Below, in pieces: positions 1 through 6,667 of a DNA stretch of 39,990 nucleotides (the first letter of the stretch is position 1; each line of letters starts with the position of its first letter). This DNA comes from Leidyana gryllorum EB-2025a (Eukaryota; Apicomplexa), in NCBI GenBank assembly GCA_048772705.1, contig JBLWGC010000045.1, positions 1 to 39,990 of the forward strand, given 5' to 3'. Position numbers and translations under genes: made by a program. The notes under the pieces are model-generated. The model ran no database searches. It was given only the letters and a program-made list of their open reading frames with translations, and had not been told where the DNA came from.

Positions 1-112
1 TGCAGAACACGATCCTGTTGACTCTTGTACCTGGTGACAGCCATTCTTTATAAGCCTATCAAGATTCCACTATCAATACGAATGGAATTTGTTACTAAGT
101 CCGAGCTTCCTT

Positions 113-176
113 GCCGCCCCAAGTCCGTCGGTAGAGCGCATGACTTTTGAGACAGACCCCGGGTTCGGGCAGCGCG
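113..176 (+). pseudogene. tRNA-Lys remnant
   Basis: Begins like the Lys genes at 24174 (GCCGCCC acceptor, GGTAGAGCGC D arm) but the anticodon stem no longer pairs and the 3' acceptor strand is lost. Several sister remnants (6187, 17638, 21341, 25967) always sit beside a Ser-AGA gene, so the remnant is an old part of that module. Confidence 0.6.
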
Positions 177-224
177 CGAAGCGTATGTGAAGCCACTGGC
201 CGCAAAATGCCAAGTCCAACAGGT

Positions 225-306
225 GGCAACTTGCCCGACTGATTAAGGGGGTAGACTAGAAATCTACTGGGCCTGGCCCGCGCTGGTTCAAATCCAGCAG
301 TTGTCG
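225..306 (+). tRNA. tRNA-Ser-AGA: tRNA-Ser (AGA)
   Basis: 82 nt class II tRNA with a long variable arm. Acceptor GGCAACT pairs with AGTTGTC, discriminator G; anticodon AGA at 258-260. The D loop differs from sister copies at two bases. Confidence 0.85.
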
Positions 307-361
307 TGTGGTCTGATTGGAGGGGCAGACAACAACTCACGCATGAAACTCTAACCATGGT

Positions 362-365
362 AAAA
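362..365 (-). terminator. Short T run after tRNA-Gly
   Basis: A4 on the plus strand gives TTTT on the minus strand, 13 nt past the 3' end of the Gly gene. This is the minimal Pol III terminator and is one of few in the window. Confidence 0.5.
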
Positions 366-378
366 CAATCATCTCATC

Positions 379-449
379 TGCATCTGCCGGGAATCGAACC
401 CGGGTCGTCTCGATGGCAACGAGACATTCTACCACTAGACCACAGATGC
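379..449 (-). tRNA. tRNA-Gly-GCC: tRNA-Gly (GCC)
   Basis: 71 nt, all arms paired: acceptor GCATCTG with CAGATGC, discriminator A. Anticodon GCC is read from 415-417 on the complement. Clean B box. Confidence 0.93.
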
Positions 450-524
450 GTGACACCTTGTTGTTGAAGCTCGTACACGGTAACGGCCGTTTTCTGAACG
501 AATGTCCGTGGCGTGTTCAGAGCG

Positions 525-590
525 TCCGAGATAGCATAGTGGTTACTATTTTCGCATGTCACGCCTAAGAAGCAGGCCCGATTGCCGGTA
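525..590 (+). pseudogene. tRNA-Asp remnant
   Basis: Starts as an Asp gene (TCCGAGATAG, one change in the D arm) and keeps TGTCACGC around the anticodon, but the anticodon stem is broken and the T arm and 3' acceptor are unrecognisable. It recurs at 12066. Confidence 0.65.
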
Positions 591-617
591 AATGAGTCTG
601 GAACGGGGGATGGTTTT

Positions 618-689
618 GGGCCTATGGCGCAACGGTAGCGCGTCTGAATCCAGATCAGAAGGTTGGGTGTTCGAATCACTCTGGGCTCA
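618..689 (+). tRNA. tRNA-Trp-CCA: tRNA-Trp (CCA)
   Basis: Acceptor GGGCCTA pairs throughout with TGGGCTC; D arm GCGCAACGGTAGCGC is typical of Trp. Anticodon CCA at 650-652. Base 32 is A where C is usual. The only Trp anticodon in the window; a T run follows at 703. Confidence 0.9.
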
Positions 690-702
690 ACCGGACTCTA
701 TG

Positions 703-707
703 TTTTT
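703..707 (+). terminator. Pol III terminator T5 after tRNA-Trp
   Basis: Five T residues, 14 nt downstream of tRNA-Trp on the same strand, the usual spacing for a Pol III stop. Confidence 0.65.
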
Positions 708-725
708 CCCGTTTGGGACGCAACC

Positions 726-805
726 TGACAAAAGTGGGATTCGAACTCACGACCTTTCGGACTCCGGTCTGAGCACAGCGCCTCAGACCACCCGGTCATC
801 TTGCC
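726..805 (-). tRNA. tRNA-Leu-CAG: tRNA-Leu (CAG)
   Basis: 80 nt class II tRNA; anticodon CAG from 769-771 on the complement. The 5' acceptor strand GGCAAGA against TTTTGTC leaves one weak pair, and the D arm has two changes from sister Leu genes, so function is likely but not certain. Confidence 0.8.
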
Positions 806-899
806 GGGATGTTGTTGGCTCGCCGCTCCACGCGTGTTCTATCCCTGGAATCTTAAGATGGAAGGACTTTTGGGGTTTCAGGCCGGTGTGTTCGGAGCG

Positions 900-971
900 T
901 CCGAGATAGTATAGTGGTTAGTATTTCCGCCTGTCACGCGGAAGACCCGGGTTCGATTCCCGGTCTCGGAG
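900..971 (+). tRNA. tRNA-Asp-GTC: tRNA-Asp (GTC)
   Basis: 72 nt, perfect arms: TCCGAGA with TCTCGGA, discriminator G, anticodon GTC at 933-935. It faces Val at 1027, 3' end to 3' end. Confidence 0.95.
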
Positions 972-997
972 CACAATTGATCTCGCTTAAGATTGTC

Positions 998-1003
998 TTT
1001 TTT
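998..1003 (+). terminator. T6 run after tRNA-Asp
   Basis: Six T residues 27 nt beyond tRNA-Asp. Most other Asp copies have only TTT at the same place in the spacer. Confidence 0.5.
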
Positions 1004-1026
1004 GGTGCCCGCTGAGCGTTGCGAGC

Positions 1027-1099
1027 TACAGCCACCGAGGATCGAACTCGGGACCTTCTGCGTGTTAAGCAGACGTCGTAACCACTAGACCATGGCTGC
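1027..1099 (-). tRNA. tRNA-Val-AAC: tRNA-Val (AAC)
   Basis: 73 nt; GCAGCCA pairs with TGGCTGT (one G-T), discriminator A. Anticodon AAC from 1064-1066 on the complement. Confidence 0.92.
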
Positions 1100-1163
1100 A
1101 TGGATGGTCCCCGCAGCCCAAGAGAAGTGGCGAAGCTTCAGGGAGTAGTGAGGACCAGTTCAA

Positions 1164-1233
1164 GGGTCGCGCCGGGATCGAACCCAGGTCGCAAAATCCA
1201 AAGTGTCGAGTGCTAACCACCAAGGACGCAACC
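1164..1233 (-). pseudogene. tRNA-Gln remnant (TTG-like)
   Basis: Gln body with acceptor GGTTGCG and CGCGACC still pairing, but one base is missing from the T arm, the D arm is altered and the anticodon stem has a mismatch. The loop reads TTG. Its duplicate at 12704 shares the defects, so decay preceded the duplication. Confidence 0.7.
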
Positions 1234-1387
1234 GGTTCAGCCCATCCCGGAAGAGTCGGACTAGCGCTTCCTCAACTGGACACATGCAACACGGGTCTTG
1301 TATACAGACCCCAGCGTCAGTTGGATTCGAGTCGGGCAAAAACCTCAGTTCAATCATTCAACCAGTTGCGCTCTCCCCGAATGCTAC

Positions 1388-1469
1388 CGACAAGGGTGAG
1401 ATTTGAACTCACGCGGGTGGCACCCAACGGCTTAGCAGGCCGCCGCCTAGACCACTCGGCCACCTTGCC
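1388..1469 (-). tRNA. tRNA-Ser-GCT: tRNA-Ser (GCT)
   Basis: 82 nt class II tRNA. Acceptor GGCAAGG with CCTTGTC, discriminator G, anticodon GCT from 1434-1436 on the complement. The D loop differs slightly from the copy at 12930 and the T loop holds a C-to-T type change (TTTGAAC on the plus strand). Confidence 0.85.
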
Positions 1470-1577
1470 GACGACATCTCTTACTCGCTGGCACTTTTCA
1501 CAACGGTTTGGGGTCCTAGTCAAGCTTGCTTAACCGTATGTGACATCACTGGCCGCAAAATGCCGAGTTCGACAGGT

Positions 1578-1630
1578 GGCAACTTGCCCGAGTGGTTAAG
1601 GGGGTAGACTAGAAATCTACTGGGCCTGGC
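1578..1630 (+). pseudogene. tRNA-Ser (AGA), 3' truncated
   Basis: Identical to intact Ser-AGA through the anticodon arm and start of the variable arm, then switches to unrelated spacer. No T arm, B box or 3' acceptor remains. The intact counterpart in the duplicate block is 13121. Confidence 0.85.
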
Positions 1631-1660
1631 GTGGCACAATCAACCAGGTGCCATCTCCTG

Positions 1661-1731
1661 TGCATCTGCCGGGAATCGAACCCGGGTCGTCTCGATGACA
1701 ACGAGACATTCTACCACTAGACCACAGATGC
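1661..1731 (-). tRNA. tRNA-Gly body with anticodon GTC
   Basis: All arms are those of Gly-GCC, but the plus strand reads GAC at 1697-1699, giving anticodon GTC (Asp) instead of GCC. It is a single C-to-T change at position 35. If expressed it could put Gly at Asp codons or be poorly charged. Confidence 0.85.
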
Positions 1732-1818
1732 GTAATAACTTGTTGCGCTAGTCGCTCGGTGTGCAGACGCCACAGCATTTCGTGATTCTTCATAGCATAG
1801 TTGCACCACCATCCGTTC

Positions 1819-1885
1819 GGCTGTTTGGTCTAGTATGTTCCTTCCTTGGGTGGAAGGAGTCTGGGCTCGATTCCCAGAACAGCAC
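1819..1885 (+). pseudogene. tRNA-Pro remnant
   Basis: Starts GGCTGTTTGGTCTAG and ends AACAGCAC, but the D loop has lost bases and the anticodon loop has six bases (TTGGGT). The same loop defect is found at 29454 and 39190. Confidence 0.75.
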
Positions 1886-1920
1886 GTCTTACAATTGTTG
1901 TCTCACTCCGCGTCTCTCCA

Positions 1921-1972
1921 AGGTCGGCTAAGATATGCGGCTCTTACCCCGTACAATCCCGCATGAAGTCTA
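1921..1972 (+). pseudogene. tRNA-Glu remnant without T arm
   Basis: Holds the D-arm end and anticodon arm of Glu (GCTAAGATATGCGGC) with loop CTCTTAC, then a short tail ending CCCGCATGAAGTC. Two relatives share this odd tail (2938 on the other strand and 27415). Confidence 0.6.
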
Positions 1973-2034
1973 GACAGCTGAGACAAAATCTGATTTGCAT
2001 CAGTTGTGAGGGGCTAAAACCCGACCACTCGCCC

Positions 2035-2107
2035 AGACGCTACTGGGACTCGAGCCCACAATCCCCAGTTCCGTGGACCGACGCCACATCCATTGGGCCA
2101 TACCGCC
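2035..2107 (-). pseudogene. tRNA-Arg (ACG) with C33
   Basis: Full-length 73 nt Arg body, but base 33 before the ACG anticodon is C where T is universal, and acceptor pair 5-68 is G-G. Probably not functional. Compare the clean copies at 2799 and 23850. Confidence 0.75.
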
Positions 2108-2194
2108 GATCAACGGGGGCGTCAAATGAGAGTGTGTTGGGATCAAGCGTTGTCGATCCGGCAAGAGTTCCCATCCGAGAATCCAGAGACATAC

Positions 2195-2266
2195 TGTCCG
2201 AGCCAGGAATCGAGCCTGGGTTTGCACGGCCACAACGTGCTGTCCTAACCACTAGACGATTCGGAC
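2195..2266 (-). tRNA. tRNA-His-GTG: tRNA-His (GTG)
   Basis: 72 nt; anticodon stem GCACG/CGTGC, loop TTGTGGC, anticodon GTG. The acceptor pairs except at 7-66. It is the best His gene in the window; the extra G-1 would be added after transcription. Confidence 0.87.
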
Positions 2267-2315
2267 AATCTTCAGGTGTGGGGCCACTCCTCGCCACATG
2301 ACGGAATCGACAGTT

Positions 2316-2361
2316 GCTAACTTGCCCGAGTGAGGAACTAGTGCAGATCCAGCAGTTGTCG
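2316..2361 (+). pseudogene. tRNA-Ser remnant, internal deletion
   Basis: Acceptor and D-arm start (CTTGCCCGAGTG) join directly to the 3' end (CCAGCAGTTGTCG); the anticodon and variable arms are gone. Confidence 0.75.
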
Positions 2362-2465
2362 TGCGATATGATTGGAGGGGTCAGACACCAACTTACGCAT
2401 GAATCCTGTGGTTGAGCTGATGCTATTTCCAGCATCAAACCCTCATATGGATCGACACAGGGGAA

Positions 2466-2537
2466 GCCTTCTTAGCTTAGAGGCAGAGCATTCGCTTTGT
2501 AAGCGAAAGGTCGCTGGTTCGATTGCGGCAGAAGGCT
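2466..2537 (+). tRNA. tRNA-Thr-TGT: tRNA-Thr (TGT)
   Basis: 72 nt; GCCTTCT pairs with AGAAGGC, discriminator T; anticodon TGT at 2498-2500. The T stem has one G-G mismatch (GATTGCGG). Confidence 0.85.
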
Positions 2538-2597
2538 GGACTGCATCGACTGGGAAGCTACAAAGCTTGAGTGTTTCGAGCTCCAATCAGCCTAGCT

Positions 2598-2668
2598 GAG
2601 TCTGTTAGCTCCGTGGGCAGAGGATAAGTCTTCTAGCCACACAGTCGCAGGTTTGGAACCTGCAGTAG
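2598..2668 (+). pseudogene. Asn-derived tRNA remnant
   Basis: Shares the T arm and D arm of tRNA-Asn, but the anticodon region is rearranged (AAGTCTTCTAGCC). Relatives at 15031, 27219 and 28481 keep the same changed core, so this is an old family. Confidence 0.55.
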
Positions 2669-2710
2669 TGTGACGCACCCACAAGCTCAACGCAAACTCC
2701 GCCCGAGTCT

Positions 2711-2782
2711 CGGGTAGAAGTCCAAGGGTAGGATGCGAGCTTCCCATGCTTGGAGCCCGGGTTCGAGTCCCGGCAGTCTCGA
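2711..2782 (+). pseudogene. tRNA-Gly (CCC) remnant
   Basis: Matches Gly-CCC at 28620 from the D arm through the T arm, loop TTCCCAT. Both acceptor strands have been replaced and no longer pair as in Gly. Confidence 0.7.
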
Positions 2783-2798
2783 ATAAAAAACCCTTGCC

Positions 2799-2871
2799 GG
2801 CGCTATGGCCTAATGGATATGGCATCGGTCTACGGAACCGGGGATTCTGGGTTCGAGTCCCAGTAGCGTCT
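2799..2871 (+). tRNA. tRNA-Arg-ACG: tRNA-Arg (ACG)
   Basis: 73 nt, fully paired; GGCGCTA with TAGCGTC, discriminator T; anticodon ACG at 2832-2834, expected to be edited to ICG. Confidence 0.92.
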
Positions 2872-2937
2872 GGGAAAGTTGTGGGCTTGCAGCCCCTCAC
2901 AACTGCTGCCACTCAGATTTTGTCTCAGCTGGTCTGG

Positions 2938-2998
2938 ACTTCATTCGGGATTGTACGGGTGAAAGCCGCATATCCTAACCACTTGGACTACAGTTGAC
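2938..2998 (-). pseudogene. tRNA-Glu remnant without T arm
   Basis: On the complement the 5' acceptor, D arm and TTC anticodon arm of Glu are present, followed by the abnormal tail seen at 1921 and 27415. Confidence 0.65.
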
Positions 2999-3078
2999 AA
3001 GCTCCCGAGCTGAGGCTTCGGATGAGAGCTGTACCATCTTGATCTGAGGTGGAGCGTCGGGTCAACCGACAACCAACG

Positions 3079-3150
3079 GGGCTGTTCTGGGAATCGAACC
3101 CAGGACTTCTTCCACCCGAAGGAAGAATCATACCACTAGACCAAACAGCC
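3079..3150 (-). tRNA. tRNA-Pro-CGG: tRNA-Pro (CGG)
   Basis: 72 nt, GGCTGTT pairs with AACAGCC, discriminator C; anticodon CGG in loop TTCGGGT; standard T arm. Intact. Confidence 0.93.
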
Positions 3151-3284
3151 GTCTGTCGGTCGTGCAACCCGGTGAGCACAGTCGCGAGAGTGGTCATACT
3201 ATGTTGAGAATCAACAAAATGCGACGGGGTCTGCACAACAAAATGGAAGGACTCTTGGGGTTGGAGGCCGGCGTATCCAGAGCG

Positions 3285-3356
3285 TCCGGGATAGTATAGC
3301 GGTTAGGATTTCCGCCTACCACGCGGAGGACCCCGGTTCGATTCCCGGTCTCGGAG
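3285..3356 (+). tRNA. tRNA-Asp body with anticodon ACC
   Basis: Asp body in all arms, but the loop is CTACCAC at 3316-3322 instead of CTGTCAC, giving ACC (Gly). Two substitutions in the anticodon; the copy at 15556 (ATC) shows a possible intermediate. Confidence 0.8.
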
Positions 3357-3411
3357 CACACTTGGTTTCGCTTGAGATTCTCTCCTTTGGTTCTCGCTGA
3401 AAGTTGCGAGC

Positions 3412-3484
3412 TACAGCCACCAAGGATCGAACTCGGGAACTTCTGCGTGTGAAGCAGACGTCGTAAGCACTAGACCATTGCTGC
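3412..3484 (-). tRNA. tRNA-Val-CAC: tRNA-Val (CAC)
   Basis: Val body with anticodon CAC. The acceptor reads GCAGCAA against TGGCTGT, so one or two pairs are weak. Confidence 0.82.
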
Positions 3485-3593
3485 ACGGAGCTTCCGGACT
3501 GTGAAAGCGGCGTGTGTCTCTGGAAACAGGTATCTGATGGAGGCAGAAGGCTCGCACGGGTGCGAAGAATGACACCGAATGTCACACCCTCTT

Positions 3594-3666
3594 TGCCTCG
3601 GCCGTGGATCGAACACGGGACTTCCAGATCTTCAGTCTGGCGCTCTCCCAACTGAGCTACCGAGGC
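3594..3666 (-). tRNA. tRNA-Phe-GAA: tRNA-Phe (GAA)
   Basis: 73 nt; GCCTCGG pairs with CCGAGGC, discriminator A, anticodon loop CTGAAGA. One of two Phe genes (also 11609), both beside a degenerate Ser. Confidence 0.93.
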
Positions 3667-3755
3667 GGTAGGTAGTCATGGAAGGCGGTGAAAATAAGCA
3701 CTTATCGCGGCCGTATGTGAGACCCACTCCTCGCAGCATGACGGAATCGACAGTT

Positions 3756-3794
3756 GCCAACTTGCCCGAGTGAGGAACTAGTGTAGATCCAGCA
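3756..3794 (+). pseudogene. tRNA-Ser remnant
   Basis: Internally deleted Ser like 2316, and also cut at the 3' end, where it runs into Lys-linked spacer. Confidence 0.6.
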
Positions 3795-3845
3795 CATCTT
3801 GCGCCCTGTGGCTTCACATACGGTTCAGCAAGCTTGACTAGGGCT

Positions 3846-3914
3846 GCTCGCGCGGCGCGAAGCCGCGGTTTTCCCTTAAAAAGTCTGGCGCTCTACCGAC
3901 GGAGTTGGGGCGGC
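3846..3914 (-). pseudogene. tRNA-Lys remnant (TTT-like)
   Basis: Complement keeps GCCGCCCC and GGTAGAGCGC; the loop has one T too many (CTTTTTAA) and the 3' half does not pair. The only trace of a TTT-type Lys apart from 6187. Confidence 0.55.
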
Positions 3915-4083
3915 AAAAAAGCTCGCCCTGTACCCAGGAAAGCGCAAGATTCCACGATCAATACAAATGGAATTTGTTACGAAGTCCGAATCTGTGTCAG
4001 AGATTTATTCACTTGGTCACGCCGACATACCATTCTTTCCAAGACGATACGGCTCTCGGCCGAAGCCTCAACTCGAGTACGTG

Positions 4084-4156
4084 TCCACTGTAGTCTAAGT
4101 GGCTAGGATATGCGGCTTTCACCCGCACCATCCGGGTTCAAGTCCCGGCAGTGGAA
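4084..4156 (+). tRNA. tRNA-Glu-TTC: tRNA-Glu (TTC)
   Basis: 73 nt; TCCACTG with CAGTGGA, discriminator A; anticodon TTC at 4118-4120. First gene of a Glu-Thr pair. Confidence 0.93.
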
Positions 4157-4232
4157 GTCATTGAACTAGTCGACCAAAGTGCCACACTAATCTCCCTGAA
4201 TAGCCATTCTTTCGTTATCTCCGGCTTACAGT

Positions 4233-4304
4233 GCCTTCTTGGCTTAGGGGCAGAGCATTCGCTTAGTAAGCGAAAGGTCGCCGGGTCGATTCCGGCAGAA
4301 GGCT
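4233..4304 (+). tRNA. tRNA-Thr-AGT: tRNA-Thr (AGT)
   Basis: Complete Thr with anticodon AGT at 4265-4267. T54 is G (GGGTCGATTCC), which weakens both the T loop and the B box. Confidence 0.8.
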
Positions 4305-4318
4305 TTGATGCATCAAGA

Positions 4319-4391
4319 GGGCTGTTCTGGGAATCGAACACAGTACCTCTCGCATGCTAAGCGAGCGCTCTACCATTTGAGCTAGTCGCCC
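4319..4391 (-). pseudogene. Chimera: tRNA-Ala 5' part, tRNA-Pro 3' part
   Basis: On the complement, bases up to the variable region are Ala-AGC (as at 31247), while the T arm and 3' acceptor are those of Pro (as at 3079). The acceptor strands GGGCGAC and AACAGCC cannot pair well. The join lies in the T-arm start, near 4341. Confidence 0.85.
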
Positions 4392-4506
4392 ATTCAGCAA
4401 ATCTCAGTACATCCAGTTCTTTTCACATGGTATGACCAATCTCCCAACTGCATCGATCACTTTCACCAGTTTGTGCTCCACTTTGCACGAACGAAGGCAC
4501 GCAGGA

Positions 4507-4579
4507 AACGGCTGGAGGGACTCGAACCCTCAACCTTTGCCTTAGGAGGGCAACGCGCTATCCATTGCGCCACAACCGC
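4507..4579 (-). tRNA. tRNA-Arg-CCT: tRNA-Arg (CCT)
   Basis: 73 nt; GCGGTTG with CAGCCGT, D arm GCGCAATGGATAGCGC, loop CTCCTAA. The duplicate at 35777 has anticodon CAT instead. Confidence 0.9.
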
Positions 4580-4679
4580 ATTCGGCACGCATCCGACTTT
4601 TGACTGGGACGAACGCGGGCTGCCCCGAGGTGTCTCCTCTTTCACCCAACCAGTATCCAGATGACCGAAGCCTATCCAT

Positions 4680-4752
4680 GGTGCGGTGGCCTAATGGATA
4701 GGGCATCGGTCTTCGGAACCGAGAGTTGTGGGTTCGAGTCCCATCCGCATCA
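4680..4752 (+). tRNA. tRNA-Arg-TCG: tRNA-Arg (TCG)
   Basis: GGTGCGG pairs with CCGCATC (one G-T); anticodon TCG at 4713-4715. A different Arg body from that at 14769. Confidence 0.9.
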
Positions 4753-4835
4753 TAGCCTCTCACTCGGAAGACGTTCCGTTTCGACCGAGGCAAGCTTGCT
4801 AGCTGTATGGGGAGCCACTGCCGCGCATGTCGAGT

Positions 4836-4897
4836 TGAAGTGCTAGTGATATGATTTTCCTTCGCTTGTGGGAGTGTTCGATTCGATTCCCGAGCAG
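4836..4897 (+). pseudogene. tRNA-Pro remnant
   Basis: TGCTAGTGATATGATT resembles the Pro D arm, followed by a worn CCTTCGC anticodon arm and a T-arm-like GATTCGATTCCCG. No acceptor remains. Recurs at 36106. Confidence 0.5.
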
Positions 4898-4918
4898 TCT
4901 GTTTTTGAGTATGTTGCA

Positions 4919-5086
4919 GACAGCTCAACGCAGAAAACGCCCGAGTCTCTCGGGGTGCTGCAGCTCTTACGAAATTGCACTTGTGGTCTAAGGGTAAGTT
5001 ACGACAGCTCAACGCAGAAAACGCCCGAGTCTCTCGGGGTGCTGCAGCTCTTACGAAATTGCACTTGTGGTCTAAGGGTAAGTTAC
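4919..5086 (+). repeat. 84-bp tandem duplication
   Basis: Two adjacent copies, 4919-5002 and 5003-5086, identical as far as I can read. Each ends in the 5' part of a Gly-TCC gene, so the duplication broke inside a tRNA. Confidence 0.92.
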
Positions 5087-5113
5087 GACCTTGGAGGGGT
5101 CCAAGAGAACAAG
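5061..5113 (+). pseudogene. tRNA-Gly (TCC) 5' half
   Basis: GCACTTGTGGTCTAAGGG is the Gly-TCC acceptor and D arm (compare 36230); the anticodon arm is rearranged and the T arm absent. An even shorter copy starts at 4977 in the first tandem unit. Confidence 0.7.
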
Positions 5114-5144
5114 GGCCGTTGAGAGTGTACACCGTCGCACAACC

Positions 5145-5217
5145 CGGTCCTGGCAGGTTTCGAACCTGCGACTTTGTGGTTAACAGCTTCACGCTCTGCC
5201 GACTGAGCTACGAGACC
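5145..5217 (-). tRNA. tRNA-Asn-GTT: tRNA-Asn (GTT)
   Basis: Full-length Asn, anticodon GTT, but the 5' anticodon stem is TGAAG against CCACA (two mismatches). The T arm and acceptor are good. Confidence 0.75.
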
Positions 5218-5228
5218 CAGTTACAATG

Positions 5229-5269
5229 TCCTTCCACCCGAGGAAGAATCATCCACTAGACCGAACAGC
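5229..5269 (-). pseudogene. tRNA-Pro 5' half upstream of tRNA-Asn
   Basis: The complement reads as Pro from the acceptor to the 3' side of the anticodon stem, then stops. It lies 11 bases upstream of the Asn gene on the same strand. The same arrangement recurs at 11148, 25169 and 32077. Confidence 0.8.
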
Positions 5270-5367
5270 TCCCGTTACGGCACTGAGAGGTGGGAGAACT
5301 GTCCGCATCTCAACAGCCAGCGTTTCCGCTTCCTTCATCATGTCCGCGAGTGAGATGTCAGAATCTA

Positions 5368-5439
5368 TGATGCGGATGGGACTCGAACCCACCACTCCCG
5401 TTCCGCAGCCAGATGCCCCATCCATTAGGCCACCGCACC
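5368..5439 (-). tRNA. tRNA-Arg body with anticodon GCG
   Basis: Arg body of the 4680 type; the loop CTGCGGA gives GCG, which still reads an Arg codon but is unusual, since eukaryotes use ACG. The anticodon stem has a mismatch and one base is lost in the variable region. Confidence 0.65.
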
Positions 5440-5560
5440 ATGGACAGGCTGCGCTGAGTTCGATTCCCAGAACCAGCCCGTTTTGCTCTCGATCGACCCG
5501 ACACTCCACCTTTTTTAAGACGATACAGCTCTCCACCGAGGCTCCACTTCCCGGATCTTG

Positions 5561-5620
5561 TCCACTACAGTCTAAGTGGCCAGGTATGCGGCTCTCACCC
5601 GCACGCTTCAAGTTCGAGTA
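5561..5620 (+). pseudogene. tRNA-Glu (CTC) remnant
   Basis: 5' two thirds match Glu-CTC, including loop CTCTCAC; the T arm is worn and the 3' acceptor CAGTGGA is absent. Confidence 0.7.
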
Positions 5621-5687
5621 GGTCAATGCCATCCCAGTGAATTACTCCAGCATCGCCTTCTGCCCACCGGACCGCCGGACTGGAGCA

Positions 5688-5759
5688 GGCGTCACTGGAA
5701 CTCGAGCACAGAACCCCCACTTCGGTAAAACGATACCATATCCATCAGGCCATGGTGCC
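5688..5759 (-). pseudogene. tRNA-Arg-like remnant (loop ACC)
   Basis: Related to the Arg at 2799 in the D and T arms; two acceptor mismatches and an anticodon loop TTACCGA. Decayed. Confidence 0.6.
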
Positions 5760-5904
5760 GGTCGGCAGGGGGAGTAAGCTGAGGTACCTGGGAGAAATAA
5801 CACCCAAGCTTGCGGTGGGATAGAAACGAACCGCAAGAAATCCGATGCCACAACCATCCACAATGCGGGCGGAGGATCGCAACCATGTTTAGGCTGATGA
5901 CTGA

Positions 5905-5976
5905 AGCCTCCTGTCGGAATCGAACCAGCGACTTTTCGCTTATAAAGCGCATGCTGTACCCCTAAGCTAAGGAGAC
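5905..5976 (-). tRNA. tRNA-Thr body with anticodon TAT
   Basis: Body is the GCCTCCT type of Thr (as at 34183) with loop TTTATAA, giving TAT (Ile) in place of TGT. Several other changes in the D loop and first acceptor pairs suggest decay. Confidence 0.65.
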
Positions 5977-6040
5977 ATTCCCTGTCTCGACCCATATGAG
6001 TTTTTCATGCTGGGAATTGCATTAGTTCCACCACATCGCA

Positions 6041-6122
6041 CGACAACTGCTGGATTTAAACCAGCGCGGGCCACGCCCAGTAGATTTCTAGTCTACCCCC
6101 TTAACCACTCGGGCAAGTTGCC
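6041..6122 (-). tRNA. tRNA-Ser-AGA: tRNA-Ser (AGA)
   Basis: 82 nt, all arms paired; one change in the variable arm and a T-loop TTTAAAC on the plus side (T loop TTTAAAT). Anticodon AGA. Confidence 0.83.
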
Positions 6123-6186
6123 ACCTGTCGAACTCGGCATTTTGCGGCCAATGGTTTCACATACGGTTCAGCAAGCTTGAGTTCTC

Positions 6187-6250
6187 GCGCTGCCCGAACC
6201 CGCGGTCTCCCCTCAAAAGTCTTGCGCTCTATCGACGGACTTGGGGCGGC
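6187..6250 (-). pseudogene. tRNA-Lys remnant (TTT-like)
   Basis: Complement keeps the Lys acceptor, D arm and loop CTTTTGA; the 3' anticodon stem and acceptor do not pair. Mirror image of the 113 locus with the neighbouring Ser. Confidence 0.6.
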
Positions 6251-6350
6251 AACGAAGCTCGGACTTAGTAACAAATTCCATTCGTATTGATCGTGGAATC
6301 TTGGGCCTTCCTCGGGCACAGAGCGAATCTATATCAGAGATCCACTCACT

Positions 6351-6424
6351 TGGTCACGCGCGGGCTCCAGTCGCGGACTCGGAAGTTATCAGGCTCACGC
6401 TCTAACCGACTGGAATATGTGACC
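6351..6424 (-). pseudogene. tRNA-Ile remnant (loop GAT)
   Basis: The 3' end matches Ile at 17802; loop CTGATAA reads GAT. The 5' acceptor and anticodon stem have decayed. Shorter relatives lie at 20814 and 33402. Confidence 0.65.
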
Positions 6425-6667
6425 GCTTCAGAGTTGAGGTGAACAGTCACTAGCCGAAGGAGCGAGTGATGTGCACAGCAAAACCCCATGACTGGGATTG
6501 AAGCGGCCGCTCAGACCTTCGTCCACCCCGCCAAACAGTCATTCCAGAGCCAAATACTGACATCGAGAAGGGGGTGTACCTACACCACTGACAGTTCGCA
6601 CGGGAATCCCGACGGAAGGTGCGCTGGTCCGGATGGCTGTACCGACTCTTTTGGGATGGGTTGAACC

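Larger units (their letters stand above)
350..1630. repeat. Segmental duplication, copy 1 (partner 11885-13173)
   Basis: The order Gly, Asp remnant, Trp, Leu, Asp, Val, Gln remnant, Ser-GCT, Ser, with all spacers, recurs about 11.54 kb downstream. Only scattered base changes separate the copies. Here the last Ser gene is cut short. Confidence 0.85.
4341..4890. repeat. Segmental duplication, copy 1 (partner 35611-36160)
   Basis: Ala 5' part, Arg-CCT, Arg-TCG and a Pro remnant recur 31,270 bases downstream at very high identity. The left edge coincides with the Ala/Pro join at 4341. Confidence 0.85.

Noticed and set aside
4542-5192. 216-codon open frame on the minus strand
   Set aside because: It spans Arg, the 84-bp tandem repeat and Asn; its repeated segment is simply the DNA repeat translated.
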